Part shown: piece by piece, positions 34,581 through 43,428 of the stretch
Numbering within the stretch: the stretch's first letter is position 1
Layout of the letters: each line of letters starts with the position of its first letter
Assembly: GCA_022616275.1 (NCBI GenBank)
Contig: JAKEFB010000043.1
Span: 1 to 64,000, forward strand
Length of the DNA stretch: 64,000 nucleotides
Reading direction: 5' to 3'
From: Chloroflexota bacterium
GTDB taxonomy: Bacteria; Chloroflexota; Anaerolineae; Promineifilales; Promineifilaceae
Made by a program: the position numbers and the translations under genes
Notes under the pieces: generated by a model
Seen by the model: the letters and a program-made list of their open reading frames with translations, nothing else
Databases searched by the model: none
What the model was told of the DNA's origin: nothing

Positions 34581-34955
34581 GTGACCAATCAACACAATTA
34601 CAACATCAATTTAGATACCCGGTTTGGTTTCTTGGAGCTGATTGACGTGCCCAGCCTGGTGGCTGCCTGCCAGGAGCAGTGGTACAACCAGACCTTATGC
34701 CAGGTAAATGATTGCGTCGTTCGCCTGGGCGTTATGCAAGGAGAATTTCACTGGCACAAACATGACGCCGAAGACGAGTTCTTTTTTGTTCTTCAAGGTA
34801 CATTCTTGATTGACCTGGAGGATAAGACGATTACGCTAAAGCCGCACCAGGGGTTTACCATCCCCAGGGGTGTGATTCACCGTACCAGGGCCCCAGAACG
34901 GACCGCCATCCTGATGGTGGAGGGAAGCTCGATCAGGCCAACCGGCGATAATTAG
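34581..34955 (+). CDS. Single-domain cupin protein
   Basis: A 124-aa beta-barrel protein. Cupin motif 1 is GEFHWHKHDAEDEFFFVLQG (His, His, Glu metal ligands); motif 2 is the IPRGVIHRTRAPERTAILMV segment with the fourth His. It probably binds a divalent metal; whether it is an enzyme or a sugar/ligand-binding protein cannot be told. GTG start with AAAGGAG at about 7 bases. Divergent from a LysR regulator that may control it. Confidence 0.9.
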   Translation: MTNQHNYNINLDTRFGFLELIDVPSLVAACQEQWYNQTLCQVNDCVVRLGVMQGEFHWHKHDAEDEFFFVLQGTFLIDLEDKTITLKPHQGFTIPRGVIHRTRAPERTAILMVEGSSIRPTGDN

Positions 34956-35358
34956 CGCTTACTGCAGGAGTGGTCCATCGCCGCGCTCAGGTCCAGTGCC
35001 CACAACTCAACCCCGTGAGTTTTGTCCTGGTTTGACGCTGGCTGAAGCCGCGGCCGTGGCCGTAGGAAAGGGTTCGAGGGTGAAAGGAGTTGGCGTGGTG
35101 GGGTGGTTGGTCTTCGCGTAGCCATAGAATTACCGCGACTTACCTGGGACGGCGGGCTGGATTGGTCCAGCAAACCGGATAGCAGGATCGCAAAGCTGAC
35201 TGTCTCCGGCTGCAGCACCAGCCGGTCGCCCTCGACCACGCCGGCCCTGGCCAGCGTCAATTGCCCGGCCAGGGGCGCGCCTTCGGGTAGCAGGCAGAAT
35301 CCGTCTCTAGTCTGGCCACTGTGCCAGGTTGGCTCGCTGCGGAAACCATCCCGCTCCC
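34952..35358 (-). pseudogene. Remnant of a ubiquitin-like (EsaB/YukD-type beta-grasp) protein gene
   Basis: The minus strand is open from about 35358 to TAA at 34952 and reads RDGFCLLPEGAPLAGQLTLA then RAGVVEGDRLVLQPE, the last strands of a ubiquitin-like domain as found in EsaB/YukD-type proteins. No ATG or RBS precedes it, the N-terminal half of the fold is not visible, and the C-terminal extension is low in structure and overlaps the cupin stop. I read it as a gene fragment; the family call is tentative. Confidence 0.3.
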
Positions 35359-35603
35359 TGCCTGAAATTCTGTGTGTCCCCTCTATACCTAACTCTTCAT
35401 CTCAGTTATACTTGCCAGCTATGGGCCACTTGCGTGAGCAGTATGCGGCCGCTACCGTTTTAATCGGCAACAAGCTTAAAACGATATTCGTCTGAGTGCG
35501 GTCTGAATCAACTGGTGCGTGAGTTGCGCCGCATCACCGTGGCCAGCCGAGAAACGCGCCTGAAATGGGAGGGGATTGTTTTAACCCGCCGAGGTGTTTG
35601 GCC

Positions 35604-37274
35604 ATGACCACTGGAGATAACCTGATTGGGCAGCAACTGGATGAATACCGCCTGGAGGCTTTGCTCGGCCGGGGCGGGATGGCCCGCGTTTACCGGGGGC
35701 TGGACGTCCAGCTCCGGCGCTACGCGGCCATCAAAGTCATTGATACCCCGTTTGAGGACGAATCGGAATACATTGCCCGCTTTCAGCGCGAGGCGCAGAC
35801 CATTGCCCAGCTTGAACACCCTAACATCGTCCGTCTCTATCGCTACGGCGAGGCGGTCGGCGTCCTCTACATGGCCATGCAATACGTCGAGGGGGCCGAC
35901 CTCTTCAACATCCTGCAATCGTACCACCAGGACGGGGAATACATGCTCCCCGAAGAGGCCGCCCGCATCATCCGCGAGGTCTGCCTGGCCCTGGATTACG
36001 CTCACGGCAAGGGTGTCATTCACCGCGACATCAAGCCCTCGAACATAATACTAAACAGGCATGGCCAGGCCTTCCTGACCGATTTTGGCCTGTCTCTCCT
36101 GGCCGAGGCCGGCACGCTGGGCCAGGTCTTCGGAACGCCGCACTATATGGCCCCGGAGCAGGCCATTTCTTCGGCCTCGGTCGTGCCTCAAAGCGACCTT
36201 TACTCTGTCGGGGTGATCCTCTACGAGATCTTTACCGGCCGCCTGCCCTTTAACGCCCCCGATCCGCTGGACACGGCCATGTTGCACCTGTCCGAGCCGC
36301 CGCCACTGCCCCGCACCCTGCGCCCCGACCTCAATCCCGAACTGGAAGCGGTGATTCTAAAATCGCTCGGTAAGAAACCGGAAGAGCGCTACCAGACCGG
36401 CGCAGCCCTGGCCAGGGCCCTGGAACGCGCCTTGCGCATCGCCCCGCCCAGTCTCCTGCAACCGCCCGCGACGGGACCCCTTTCCATTCCTGATCGGGTG
36501 GCCGTGGAGATGGCTGCCAATCCCCTGCCGGCTATCCCGGCCGCCCCTGACAGTGAAGCGGAGTTCACGAAAGACAAGGCAACCCAAGCCGTCTCATCCT
36601 CCGGTCCTGAAGCCGTGCCGGAGCCGGTTCCGTTGACCGGGCCGCTGGAGATGCCCCGGCCGCGCCGCTCAGGCCGCTCGCTCTATGCCGCCGGCGTAGC
36701 TGGTCTGGTCATGATTGTTCTCTGTGTCTGCCTGACCGCCTACGCCCTGTTACGCCCGCGGCCGGAAAATGAAGCCCAGGCGACCGGTTCCGTGGCGGCC
36801 ACCGACGTTACCGCCGGTGACGGTGTCTCCACGCCAACGCGGGCTCCACTGGCAACCGTGACCTCGCCTGCTCTCCCCACGGCGATTGCTACCAGTGCGG
36901 CCGGCGCAGAAACGGCGAGCTATGAACTGCTTCTGGCCACCCGTGGCGAAGATAGCCTCTTCGTCGTCAACCAGGGCGCTCTCCCCTTTCCCCTGGACCG
37001 CCTGGCGCTGGGCGGGGCAGAACCAACCCTGGCCGGGTCAGAGTGGGGCGTGGCCACCCTGCAACCCGGCGAATGTGTGGCGGCTTGGAAAGATGGCGGC
37101 AATCCTCAATCGCCCAACGTCAGTTGCAACCAGGTGGGCCAGGAGGTGATCCGCGATGGCCCGGCGCGCTTCTGGAAGGAGAGTTTTAGCGTGTTCTTCG
37201 ATGGGGTCCAGGTAGGCGGCTGCGGCAACGGGCAGAGCCAATGCGTGATTACCATACCCCTGGCGGGCGGGTAA
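35604..37274 (+). CDS. Transmembrane Ser/Thr protein kinase (Hanks type)
   Basis: A 556-aa kinase. Catalytic domain about 15-285: glycine loop GRGGMARVY (22-30), Lys 44 in AIKV, HRDIKPSN (140-147), DFG (160-162), GTPHYMAPEQ and DLYSVGVILYEIFTGRLPF. A Pro/Ala-rich linker is followed by one transmembrane helix (AAGVAGLVMIVLCVCLTAYA, about 355-375). The extracytoplasmic tail ends in a domain with two Cys pairs (GECVAAW...VSCNQV, GGCGNGQSQC), possibly disulphide-bonded and ligand-sensing. ATG 35604 (MTTGDNLIG) is preferred; the open frame extends to 35565 without RBS. It may regulate the sigma/anti-sigma genes downstream. Confidence 0.93.
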   Translation: MTTGDNLIGQQLDEYRLEALLGRGGMARVYRGLDVQLRRYAAIKVIDTPFEDESEYIARFQREAQTIAQLEHPNIVRLYRYGEAVGVLYMAMQYVEGADLFNILQSYHQDGEYMLPEEAARIIREVCLALDYAHGKGVIHRDIKPSNIILNRHGQAFLTDFGLSLLAEAGTLGQVFGTPHYMAPEQAISSASVVPQSDLYSVGVILYEIFTGRLPFNAPDPLDTAMLHLSEPPPLPRTLRPDLNPELEAVILKSLGKKPEERYQTGAALARALERALRIAPPSLLQPPATGPLSIPDRVAVEMAANPLPAIPAAPDSEAEFTKDKATQAVSSSGPEAVPEPVPLTGPLEMPRPRRSGRSLYAAGVAGLVMIVLCVCLTAYALLRPRPENEAQATGSVAATDVTAGDGVSTPTRAPLATVTSPALPTAIATSAAGAETASYELLLATRGEDSLFVVNQGALPFPLDRLALGGAEPTLAGSEWGVATLQPGECVAAWKDGGNPQSPNVSCNQVGQEVIRDGPARFWKESFSVFFDGVQVGGCGNGQSQCVITIPLAGG

Positions 37275-37323
37275 GGGTAGGACACTCACTCTCGGAAAAG
37301 TCCCTTCTCGTTGGAGATGAGCG

Positions 37324-37644
37324 ATGGGCAAAAGATTATTCTACTGTCTGTTATGGTCAGGTACGTTGTTGTTGCTAGGTTGTAACGGCGGCGATACTCC
37401 TTTACCGACCCGGGTAATCCCGGCCGCCACCGTCGAAGTGTTGCCGACGCAGGACTTAACAGCCATTGACGCCGTTCTGCAAGAGATCGATGATGAAGTC
37501 TGCCGGGAGGCGCATGAAACACGCGCCGAAATTGAGGCATTGTTACAACAGGGGCAAGATGTAGCTGATCTGGCCGAGGCGATTGACGAACTCATCGCCG
37601 AATTAGAAGGCTGCAGCACCATGTTAACACCAACCCCACCGTGA
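37324..37644 (+). CDS. Small lipoprotein with helical C-terminal region
   Basis: A 106-aa protein: signal peptide with lipobox LLLLGC (Cys 20), a short Pro/Thr linker, then an acidic, probably coiled-coil helical segment (about 45-95: AVLQEIDDEVCREAHETRAE; LLQQGQDVADLAEAIDELIA). No family recognised. It starts 50 bases after the kinase gene and may belong to the same transcript. Confidence 0.75.
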   Translation: MGKRLFYCLLWSGTLLLLGCNGGDTPLPTRVIPAATVEVLPTQDLTAIDAVLQEIDDEVCREAHETRAEIEALLQQGQDVADLAEAIDELIAELEGCSTMLTPTPP

Positions 37645-37714
37645 GTGGAGAGCAAGAGTTTGGCGTTTGAATTAATTGGCCTGAAGTCTCATCTTTCATG
37701 AGGAGAACGCTACT

Positions 37715-38332
37715 ATGAAAATAAGAATGGCTTTATCGCTGGCGCTTCTTCTGGTGACGGCAATCTTTACGCATGTCGCCAACGCTCAGGAAGAGGAGGG
37801 GGTAGATTGCCAACATCCGAGAGTCGTCTACCTGGTCGAGAAAACAGGGGCTACCTGCCAGGAACTCCTTGACTTACAGGCGGCCGGGGTTGGCTTTGGG
37901 CAAATCGTGAAAGCGGCCGTCGTCGCTGAAGGTTTGCCGGCCTATGAGGGTGACTGGCGGGCCCTGTTAGCGGCTCACCAGTCAGGCGCCGGCTGGGGGG
38001 CCATCGCCCGCGCCTATGGTCTCGCCGGCGGCTACGCCGAGCTGGGCATTAGTGGCGAAGAGCTGCTGGCGCTCAAAGATTCCGGCCTGGGCTGGGGCCA
38101 AATCTCCCGCGCCCAGGCGTTGGCCACGGCCGAACTGGGTGTTTCCTTTGAGCAAGCCGTTGAAATGATGCAAAGTGGCCTGGAGTGGGAAGAAATCCGT
38201 ACCCAGTTGGGCCTGCCCCAAGGGCCACCGCCCTGGGCCGGCGGCAACCGTAAAGAAGACAAGGAACAACAAGGGCCACCTCCCCACGCTCAGGGTCAGG
38301 GCAACGACGGTGGGAACGCTGGCGACGATTGA
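37715..38332 (+). CDS. Secreted protein with GxGWGxI helical repeats
   Basis: A 205-aa exported protein: signal peptide to about residue 24 (VANAQ). The mature part contains repeated helical units built around GVGFGQIVKAA, GAGWGAIARAYGLA, GLGWGQISRAQALA and GLEWEEIRTQLGL, each followed by an ELL/EAV helix. It ends in a hydrophilic Gly/Pro/Asn-rich tail (about 165-205). Such repeats probably form a small solenoid; no function known to me. ATG 37715 has AGGAGAACG upstream. Confidence 0.75.
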   Translation: MKIRMALSLALLLVTAIFTHVANAQEEEGVDCQHPRVVYLVEKTGATCQELLDLQAAGVGFGQIVKAAVVAEGLPAYEGDWRALLAAHQSGAGWGAIARAYGLAGGYAELGISGEELLALKDSGLGWGQISRAQALATAELGVSFEQAVEMMQSGLEWEEIRTQLGLPQGPPPWAGGNRKEDKEQQGPPPHAQGQGNDGGNAGDD

Positions 38333-38514
38333 TAATTCTGATGGCAGGGTGAGCTAGGGTGGGGATGACCTATGCACGGCCTCTTCGGCGCGGGTGAACC
38401 GCAGGTTGTCGCGCGCAGGGCCGGAGCCGATAAAAGTTTGGCGCAAAATTGACCGTTAGATTTTCCGGCCTCAGCCGTTATTACTGGTAAGTGTCTATCC
38501 AGGAAGGACCAAAA

Positions 38515-39063
38515 ATGCTTGAACCAACCGAGCTTGGTGTGGTTGAACATGCCCGGCATGGTGATGCAGCCGCGTTAACCGCTCTCTATGAGCATTTCAA
38601 ACAGGATGTCTTTCGCTTCATTTATTACCGCACCGGCGATTTGGAGGTGGCGGCCGATCTGACCGGCGATGTTTTTGAACGGGCCATCAAGGCCCTGCCG
38701 GGCTACCAGCCGGAACGCCCGTTTGCCGCCTGGTTGTTCCAGATCACACGCAACAGCGTGATTGATTATTGGCGCCAACAGCAGGTGCGCCAGGATGTTC
38801 CCCTGGATGAGCTGATGAGCGGTGATGGCGCTTCCCCAGAGCAGGCGGTGGAGCAGAACTTGACGGTAGAACGGCTGGCCTGGGCCTTGCAGCACCTGAC
38901 GGTGGATCAACGTGAAGTGCTCATCTTGCGCTTTGTGGTCGGCCTGAATGTCGCCACCGTTGCCGCCGCTCTGGATAAAAGCAATGGCGCGGTGCAGATG
39001 CTACAACAACGAGCCCTGGAATCATTACGGAACCGGTTGTTGATTGGAGAGGAAATGGGATGA
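38515..39063 (+). CDS. ECF-type sigma-70 factor
   Basis: A 182-aa sigma factor with region 2 (LYEHFKQDVFRFIYYRTGD, DLTGDVFERAIKALPGYQ, FAAWLFQITRNSVIDYWRQQQ) and region 4 (LTVDQREVLILRFVVGLNVATVAAALDKSNGAVQMLQQRAL) and no region 3, as in ECF factors. ATG 38515 with AGGAAGGA upstream is preferred over the GTG at 38491. Its stop overlaps the start of the next gene by four bases (ATGA), which makes that gene its likely anti-sigma or target. Confidence 0.93.
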   Translation: MLEPTELGVVEHARHGDAAALTALYEHFKQDVFRFIYYRTGDLEVAADLTGDVFERAIKALPGYQPERPFAAWLFQITRNSVIDYWRQQQVRQDVPLDELMSGDGASPEQAVEQNLTVERLAWALQHLTVDQREVLILRFVVGLNVATVAAALDKSNGAVQMLQQRALESLRNRLLIGEEMG

Positions 39064-41363
39064 CGGACATAGAACGCCTGCAACTGTATCTAGATGAATT
39101 GGCTTCGCAGCGCGAGACGCCTGATGCGGCCGAGCTGGCAGAAGCTGACCTTGAATTAGCCGATGCTATTGCCACATTAGCCCATCCGGCGCTGCCGCCC
39201 GCTGTGGATGCTGGCTTTCAAGCGCGCCTGCTGGCTGCCAGCCAGCCGGCTGCCACAGTTGAACCGGCCGGGGAGAATGATGAAACCGGATTGGATAGGC
39301 TGCGTGAGGTTCTGGCGAATGCGATTGCCGGGTTGCGCGCCCGTTTTACGCCGGGTGAACCAACCGGGGAGAATGGTGAAACCGGGCTGGACAGGCTTCG
39401 GGAGGCTCTGACGCATAGGATTGCCGGGTTACGCGCCCGCTTTACGCCGGGTGAACCAACCGGGGAGAATGGTGAAACCGGGCTGGACAGGCTTCGCGAG
39501 GTTCTGGCCAATGCGGCGGCCAGGTTACGGTCTCGTTTTACGCCCCGGCAACTGGCGGGAGGGGCTGCCCTGGCGCTGGTCGTCCCGCTCTTGTTGGCCG
39601 GTTTATTGTTGGCGACGGTCCTGGTTAGCAACGGCCGGATGAAAGCAGCCAGGGTCACGGCCGTTGCCGGCACGGTCGAGGTGTGGACCGATACCGGTTG
39701 GACACCTCTCCAGGTGGGCGATTCCATCCACAGTGGGCAACGGCTACGCACAGGCGCCGCCGGAACGGCGACGGTGCGCTTTTTTGAAGATTCGCAAACC
39801 ACGCTCGCGGCCGGGAGTGACGTCACGTTGGCGACGGTGGCCGGCCGGTTAGGGGGCGTGCTACAGGTGACGTGGAGGCAATCGGAAGGGGAGACAACGC
39901 ATGAGGTCGTGCCTTTGCGCGGCCGTGCCGCTTATTACGTGGTCGAAACCCCTGGCGGCTCGGCGCAGGTGCAGGGCACGTCTTTTGCTGTAGTCGTTCA
40001 GCCTGATGGCCAGACGCGGGTGAGCGTTACCGGAGGCCAGGTTGCCATGTCCGGGGCCGGCGAGTCGGTCGTCTTACAATCAGGGCAGGCAACGGTTGGC
40101 GGGCCTGGCATTGCCCCTGAAGCCCCCGCCTACCAGTTTACCGGCCAGGGGGAAATCACCAGCATTGCCGGTACGGTGTGGACGATTGGCAATTTACCGG
40201 TGACGGTCATCAGCCAGACGGTCATTATTGGGAATCCAACGGTCGGGGATTTCGTCTCTGTCAGTGGGCGCATCATCTCCGGCAACTTGTGGCTGGCGGA
40301 CCTGATTGCCGTGTTTGCGCCTGGGGCCTCAAGTTTCGCTTTCACGGCTCCCATTGAAAGCATCGGCCCCAACTTCTGGCAAATTGGCGCCGTGACGGTG
40401 GCGGTGACCAGCCAGACGCAATTGATTGGCAACCTGGCCCTGGGCACGCTGGCCCAGGTGACGTTTACGGTGTTGTCTGACGGGACGTTGGTGGCCCTGG
40501 TGATTGAGGAAGTTGGCCCGCCGCTCCCTACCCCGACGGCCACCGCTACCTTCACCACAACCGTCACTTCTACGGCGACTCCGACTCCCACAGCCACGCT
40601 GGCCGTTACGCCACCGCCGCCCATCATCCTTAATTGTTATCAAATCACCTTCCTCGGCGTGCAGTATAATCCCGACAACACCTCAACCTGGACGTACTAC
40701 GTGGCCGAACTGCCTTGCGCCCAGGACTTGAGCAACTGGATGCTGGAATTGCCCAGTTGCACCCAGCCCCTCTCGGCCACCCCTGAACCGTGGGAGTTTG
40801 TCAATCCTGATCCGAACTATCTTTTGACCGGGATCAAGTGGGAGGTCGGGGCCGGCTTCCAACAAGGCCTCTTCACCGTTACCTTGGACGGCCAGTGGGC
40901 CGTTGGCACAACGCAGGTGGGGGTGAAGGGGCCGGACGTGGCGATCGGCGTTATCGCCGGCCCGGTCTGCGTGCCGCCTACACCGACGCCAACCGCTACA
41001 GGCCCAACCCTGACGCCCAGCGCGACCCCCACGGAAACACCAACCTTTACGCCCACACCGACCATTTCGGTGACGGCGACGGCCACGCCGCTGCCCCCCA
41101 CGCCAACGCCGCCACCCCCGCCGCCGCCAACACAGCCACCCCCACCGCCCGGTGGTAGCCCCATCGTTGTGACTGACAATGACCAGACCCTGACGTTTAC
41201 CTGTAATGGTAATTCGGTGACGATCCTTGGCAATAGCAACACCATCACCTTGCTGGGCAATTGCGGCGCCGTAACCATCCGGGGCAACAATAATTGGGTT
41301 TCTATTCAATCGGCCACGTCAGTGACGAATACGGGTAATAACAATACCATAGTAGGCGGGTAA
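39060..41363 (+). CDS. FecR-domain membrane protein, candidate anti-sigma/sensor partner of the ECF factor
   Basis: A 767-aa protein translationally coupled to the sigma gene. The N-terminal 65 residues are cytoplasmic and helical, as in anti-sigma domains, but lack the zinc HxxxCxxC motif. Residues about 67-162 are three 32-aa repeats (GENxETGLDRLREVLANAIA-like unit). Then one transmembrane helix (about 167-190), a FecR domain (about 195-335: AGTVEVWTDTGWTPLQVGDS...VQGTSFAVVV), two DUF5666-like beta units (ITSIAGTVWTIGNLPVTV and its kin), a Thr/Pro-rich wall-spanning linker, a small domain, a second Pro-rich linker and a C-terminal DUF3060-like beta-helix (TCNGNSVTILGNSNTITLLG). Likely transmits an outside signal to the sigma factor; the signal is unknown. 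Confidence 0.85.
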   Translation: MTDIERLQLYLDELASQRETPDAAELAEADLELADAIATLAHPALPPAVDAGFQARLLAASQPAATVEPAGENDETGLDRLREVLANAIAGLRARFTPGEPTGENGETGLDRLREALTHRIAGLRARFTPGEPTGENGETGLDRLREVLANAAARLRSRFTPRQLAGGAALALVVPLLLAGLLLATVLVSNGRMKAARVTAVAGTVEVWTDTGWTPLQVGDSIHSGQRLRTGAAGTATVRFFEDSQTTLAAGSDVTLATVAGRLGGVLQVTWRQSEGETTHEVVPLRGRAAYYVVETPGGSAQVQGTSFAVVVQPDGQTRVSVTGGQVAMSGAGESVVLQSGQATVGGPGIAPEAPAYQFTGQGEITSIAGTVWTIGNLPVTVISQTVIIGNPTVGDFVSVSGRIISGNLWLADLIAVFAPGASSFAFTAPIESIGPNFWQIGAVTVAVTSQTQLIGNLALGTLAQVTFTVLSDGTLVALVIEEVGPPLPTPTATATFTTTVTSTATPTPTATLAVTPPPPIILNCYQITFLGVQYNPDNTSTWTYYVAELPCAQDLSNWMLELPSCTQPLSATPEPWEFVNPDPNYLLTGIKWEVGAGFQQGLFTVTLDGQWAVGTTQVGVKGPDVAIGVIAGPVCVPPTPTPTATGPTLTPSATPTETPTFTPTPTISVTATATPLPPTPTPPPPPPPTQPPPPPGGSPIVVTDNDQTLTFTCNGNSVTILGNSNTITLLGNCGAVTIRGNNNWVSIQSATSVTNTGNNNTIVGG
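39259..39546 (+). repeat. Three 96-bp tandem repeats inside the FecR-protein gene
   Basis: Units starting at 39259, 39355 and 39451 each encode a 32-residue amphipathic helix plus TPGEPT linker. Units 2 and 3 are nearly identical over their first 50 bases, indicating recent duplication or gene conversion. Confidence 0.9.
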
Positions 41364-41382
41364 CTACCCAGGCACCCCCCCA

Positions 41383-41417
41383 GCCGCGTTCAGGTATAAC
41401 CTGGACGCGGCTTTTTT
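41383..41417 (+). terminator. Intrinsic terminator of the sigma/FecR operon
   Basis: Stem GCCGCGT-t-CAGGT / ACCTG-g-ACGCGGC with TATA loop followed by TTTTTT, 20 bases after the stop codon. Confidence 0.9.
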
Positions 41418-41530
41418 GTTGGGCTGTTTAGGGAAGGAGGCCAGTTGGCCACCACCAAGAAAATGCCCTAATCCGTCTCTAGCCCGGCCGCCAATCGTTC
41501 CGCAGACTGATCCCTTTTCTGACCACTTCC

Positions 41531-41536
41531 TATAAT
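41531..41536 (+). promoter_or_regulatory. -10 box TATAAT upstream of the ABC transporter operon
   Basis: Perfect TATAAT about 108 bases before the ATPase start; the -35 region is weak (TGATCC at 17 bases). Downstream lies a small hairpin AGTTGGC-AAG-GCCAACT (41558-41574) flanked by two GCAATGAG copies. Confidence 0.4.
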
Positions 41537-41593
41537 ATCAGTGCAAAGCAATGAGCACAGTTGGCAAGGCCAACTACGAGCAATGAGTTTTAC

Positions 41594-41625
41594 ATAACCA
41601 CATAACCACCTAACCACACAACCAC
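41594..41625. repeat. Octamer tandem tract before the ABC ATPase gene
   Basis: Four 8-bp units (ATAACCAC twice, CTAACCAC, ACAACCAC) ending 8 bases before AAAAGGAGG, the RBS of the gene at 41645. Confidence 0.8.
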
Positions 41626-41644
41626 ATTTCAAAAGGAGGCTCGG

Positions 41645-42547
41645 ATGTCCAACGCTATCCTACAGACCTATGACCTGACCAAGCATTACGGCGACGTGGT
41701 GGCAGTGCAGGAGGCCAACCTGCAGGTCAACCAGGGCGAGGTATTTGGCTTTCTCGGCCCAAATGGCGCTGGCAAGACGACGACTATCGGCCTGGCTTTA
41801 GGGCTGGTCCACCCCACGGCCGGGCGGATTGAGATCTTCGGCCAGCTGGTGTTACCGCAGCAGACCCGGCCGCTCCGCCAGGTCGGCTCGTTGGTCGGCG
41901 GGCCGGCGCTGCTGCCTTACCTTTCCGGCCGGGACAACCTGCGGCTGCTGGCCCGGCTGCACCCCGGCGTGGACGAGCGGCGAATTGGCGATGTCCTGGC
42001 GTTGGTAGACATGGCTGGCGCGGCCGGGCGCAAGGTCAAGGGCTATTCGACCGGGATGAAACAGAGGCTGGGGCTGGCGGCGGCGCTGCTGCACCGGCCG
42101 TCGTTGGTCATTCTCGACGAGCCGACCAACGGGCTGGACCCGGCCGGGATGCGCGAGGTGCGCAACCTGATCCGCGCCCTGGCCGAGAGCGGCGCAACCG
42201 TTTTCTTGAGCAGCCACCTTCTATACGAGGTTGAGCAGGTCTGCGACCGCATTGCCGTCATCAACCACGGCCGCATTGTCGCCCAGGGGCCGGTCAATGA
42301 GTTGCTCGGCCAGCAGGAACAGGTGGTTAGATTGCGCGTCCCATCGCCGGCCGAGGCACAGAGGGTGCTCCAGGAATTACCCGGCGTCGGCCGGATCGAG
42401 ACCAACGGCGCGTACGTCGAAGTGAGCGGCCTGCCCGGCGAAACGCTCGTCGCCCACCTGACTGCCCATGGCATCGTGCCCGGCGAAGTATCCATCCAGA
42501 AAAACGACCTGGAAAGCCTCTTCCTGGCGCTAACTCAGGATAGTTGA
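41645..42547 (+). CDS. ABC-2 transporter ATP-binding protein (BcrA/CcmA type)
   Basis: A 300-aa ATPase: Walker A GPNGAGKTTT (about 39-48), signature YSTGMKQRLGLAAALL, Walker B LVILDEPTNGLDP and switch SSHLLYEVEQVCDRIAVI. The C-terminal 75 residues form the extra domain seen in drug/antibiotic (Bcr/Nod-type) exporters. AAAAGGAGG precedes the ATG. It is coupled with the permease that starts 14 bases after its stop. Confidence 0.94.
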   Translation: MSNAILQTYDLTKHYGDVVAVQEANLQVNQGEVFGFLGPNGAGKTTTIGLALGLVHPTAGRIEIFGQLVLPQQTRPLRQVGSLVGGPALLPYLSGRDNLRLLARLHPGVDERRIGDVLALVDMAGAAGRKVKGYSTGMKQRLGLAAALLHRPSLVILDEPTNGLDPAGMREVRNLIRALAESGATVFLSSHLLYEVEQVCDRIAVINHGRIVAQGPVNELLGQQEQVVRLRVPSPAEAQRVLQELPGVGRIETNGAYVEVSGLPGETLVAHLTAHGIVPGEVSIQKNDLESLFLALTQDS

Positions 42548-42561
42548 TAGGAGGTACTATT

Positions 42562-43425
42562 ATGTTCTGGCAAATGGTGACTGTTGAATACAGCAAGATT
42601 ACGAAGCGGGCGATTTTGTGGATTGAGCTGGCGCTGCTGGCCCTGGCGGTTCTGCTGCTGCACGGGCTGCTTTACGCCACGCTGCGCCTGAGCCCCAGCG
42701 AGGAGATGCCGCCGGAGGCGGTGGCCCAGATCGAGGAGACGCTGACCTGGCCGGCCGGGCTGGCGGGAGCTATGAGCTTTGCTGCCGGGCCGAACCTGGG
42801 CGGGCTGATTATCATTATCCTGGTCGGCGCGGTGGTCGCCCAGGAGTATGGCTGGCGCACCATCCAGTTGTGGCTCGGCCGGGGCGTCTCCCGGCCGCTC
42901 TTCCTGTTGGCCAAGTTTGTCGCCCTGCTGCTGCCGGCCCTGCTCATCGTCCTGACGCCGCTACTGGTTGGCGGCCTGATCACCGCCTTCTTCAGCCAGC
43001 AAATGAACGGGGCCATTCCTTTTGACCAGGTCAACTGGGGCCAACTGGGCTTCAGCGTGCTACGCGTCACCTACACCCTGTTGCCCTACGCCGCCCTGAC
43101 CTTCTTCCTGGCCATTGCCAGCCGCTCGACGGTCGTGGCCGTCGGCGGCGGGCTGGGCTACGCGCTGCTGCTGGAAGGGATACTTGTCCAGCTTCTGGCC
43201 TTTGCCGGCGGCGCCTGGGCCAGGATTGGCTACTACTTGCCGGCCGGGCTGGCCCGGGGGCTACTGGCCACAAACAGTGGTCTCGTCGTCCAGGTAGAGG
43301 GGGCCAGCGCGCCGGCCGCCCAGTATCTGGAGCCAGGTCCGGCGGCTCTTGGCATTGCCCTCTACGCCCTGGCCTTCCTGGGGCTGTCCATTCTCGTCTT
43401 CCGCCGGCAGGATCTGGGCGGGTAG
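42562..43425 (+). CDS. ABC-2 type transporter permease
   Basis: A 287-aa membrane protein with about six hydrophobic segments: near 15-37, 72-93, 118-145, 165-190, 195-222 and 260-280, and the usual EYGWRTIQLWLGRGVSRPLFLLAK stretch after the second helix. ATG 42562 has AGGAGG seven bases upstream; the frame is open a little further but without signals. Partner of the preceding ATPase; exported substrate unknown. Confidence 0.9.
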   Translation: MFWQMVTVEYSKITKRAILWIELALLALAVLLLHGLLYATLRLSPSEEMPPEAVAQIEETLTWPAGLAGAMSFAAGPNLGGLIIIILVGAVVAQEYGWRTIQLWLGRGVSRPLFLLAKFVALLLPALLIVLTPLLVGGLITAFFSQQMNGAIPFDQVNWGQLGFSVLRVTYTLLPYAALTFFLAIASRSTVVAVGGGLGYALLLEGILVQLLAFAGGAWARIGYYLPAGLARGLLATNSGLVVQVEGASAPAAQYLEPGPAALGIALYALAFLGLSILVFRRQDLGG

Positions 43426-43428
43426 TCA

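Noticed and set aside
35103..35495. 130-codon forward gene upstream of the Ser/Thr kinase
   Set aside because: Overlaps the ubiquitin-like remnant on the other strand, lacks an RBS and has no coherent domain.
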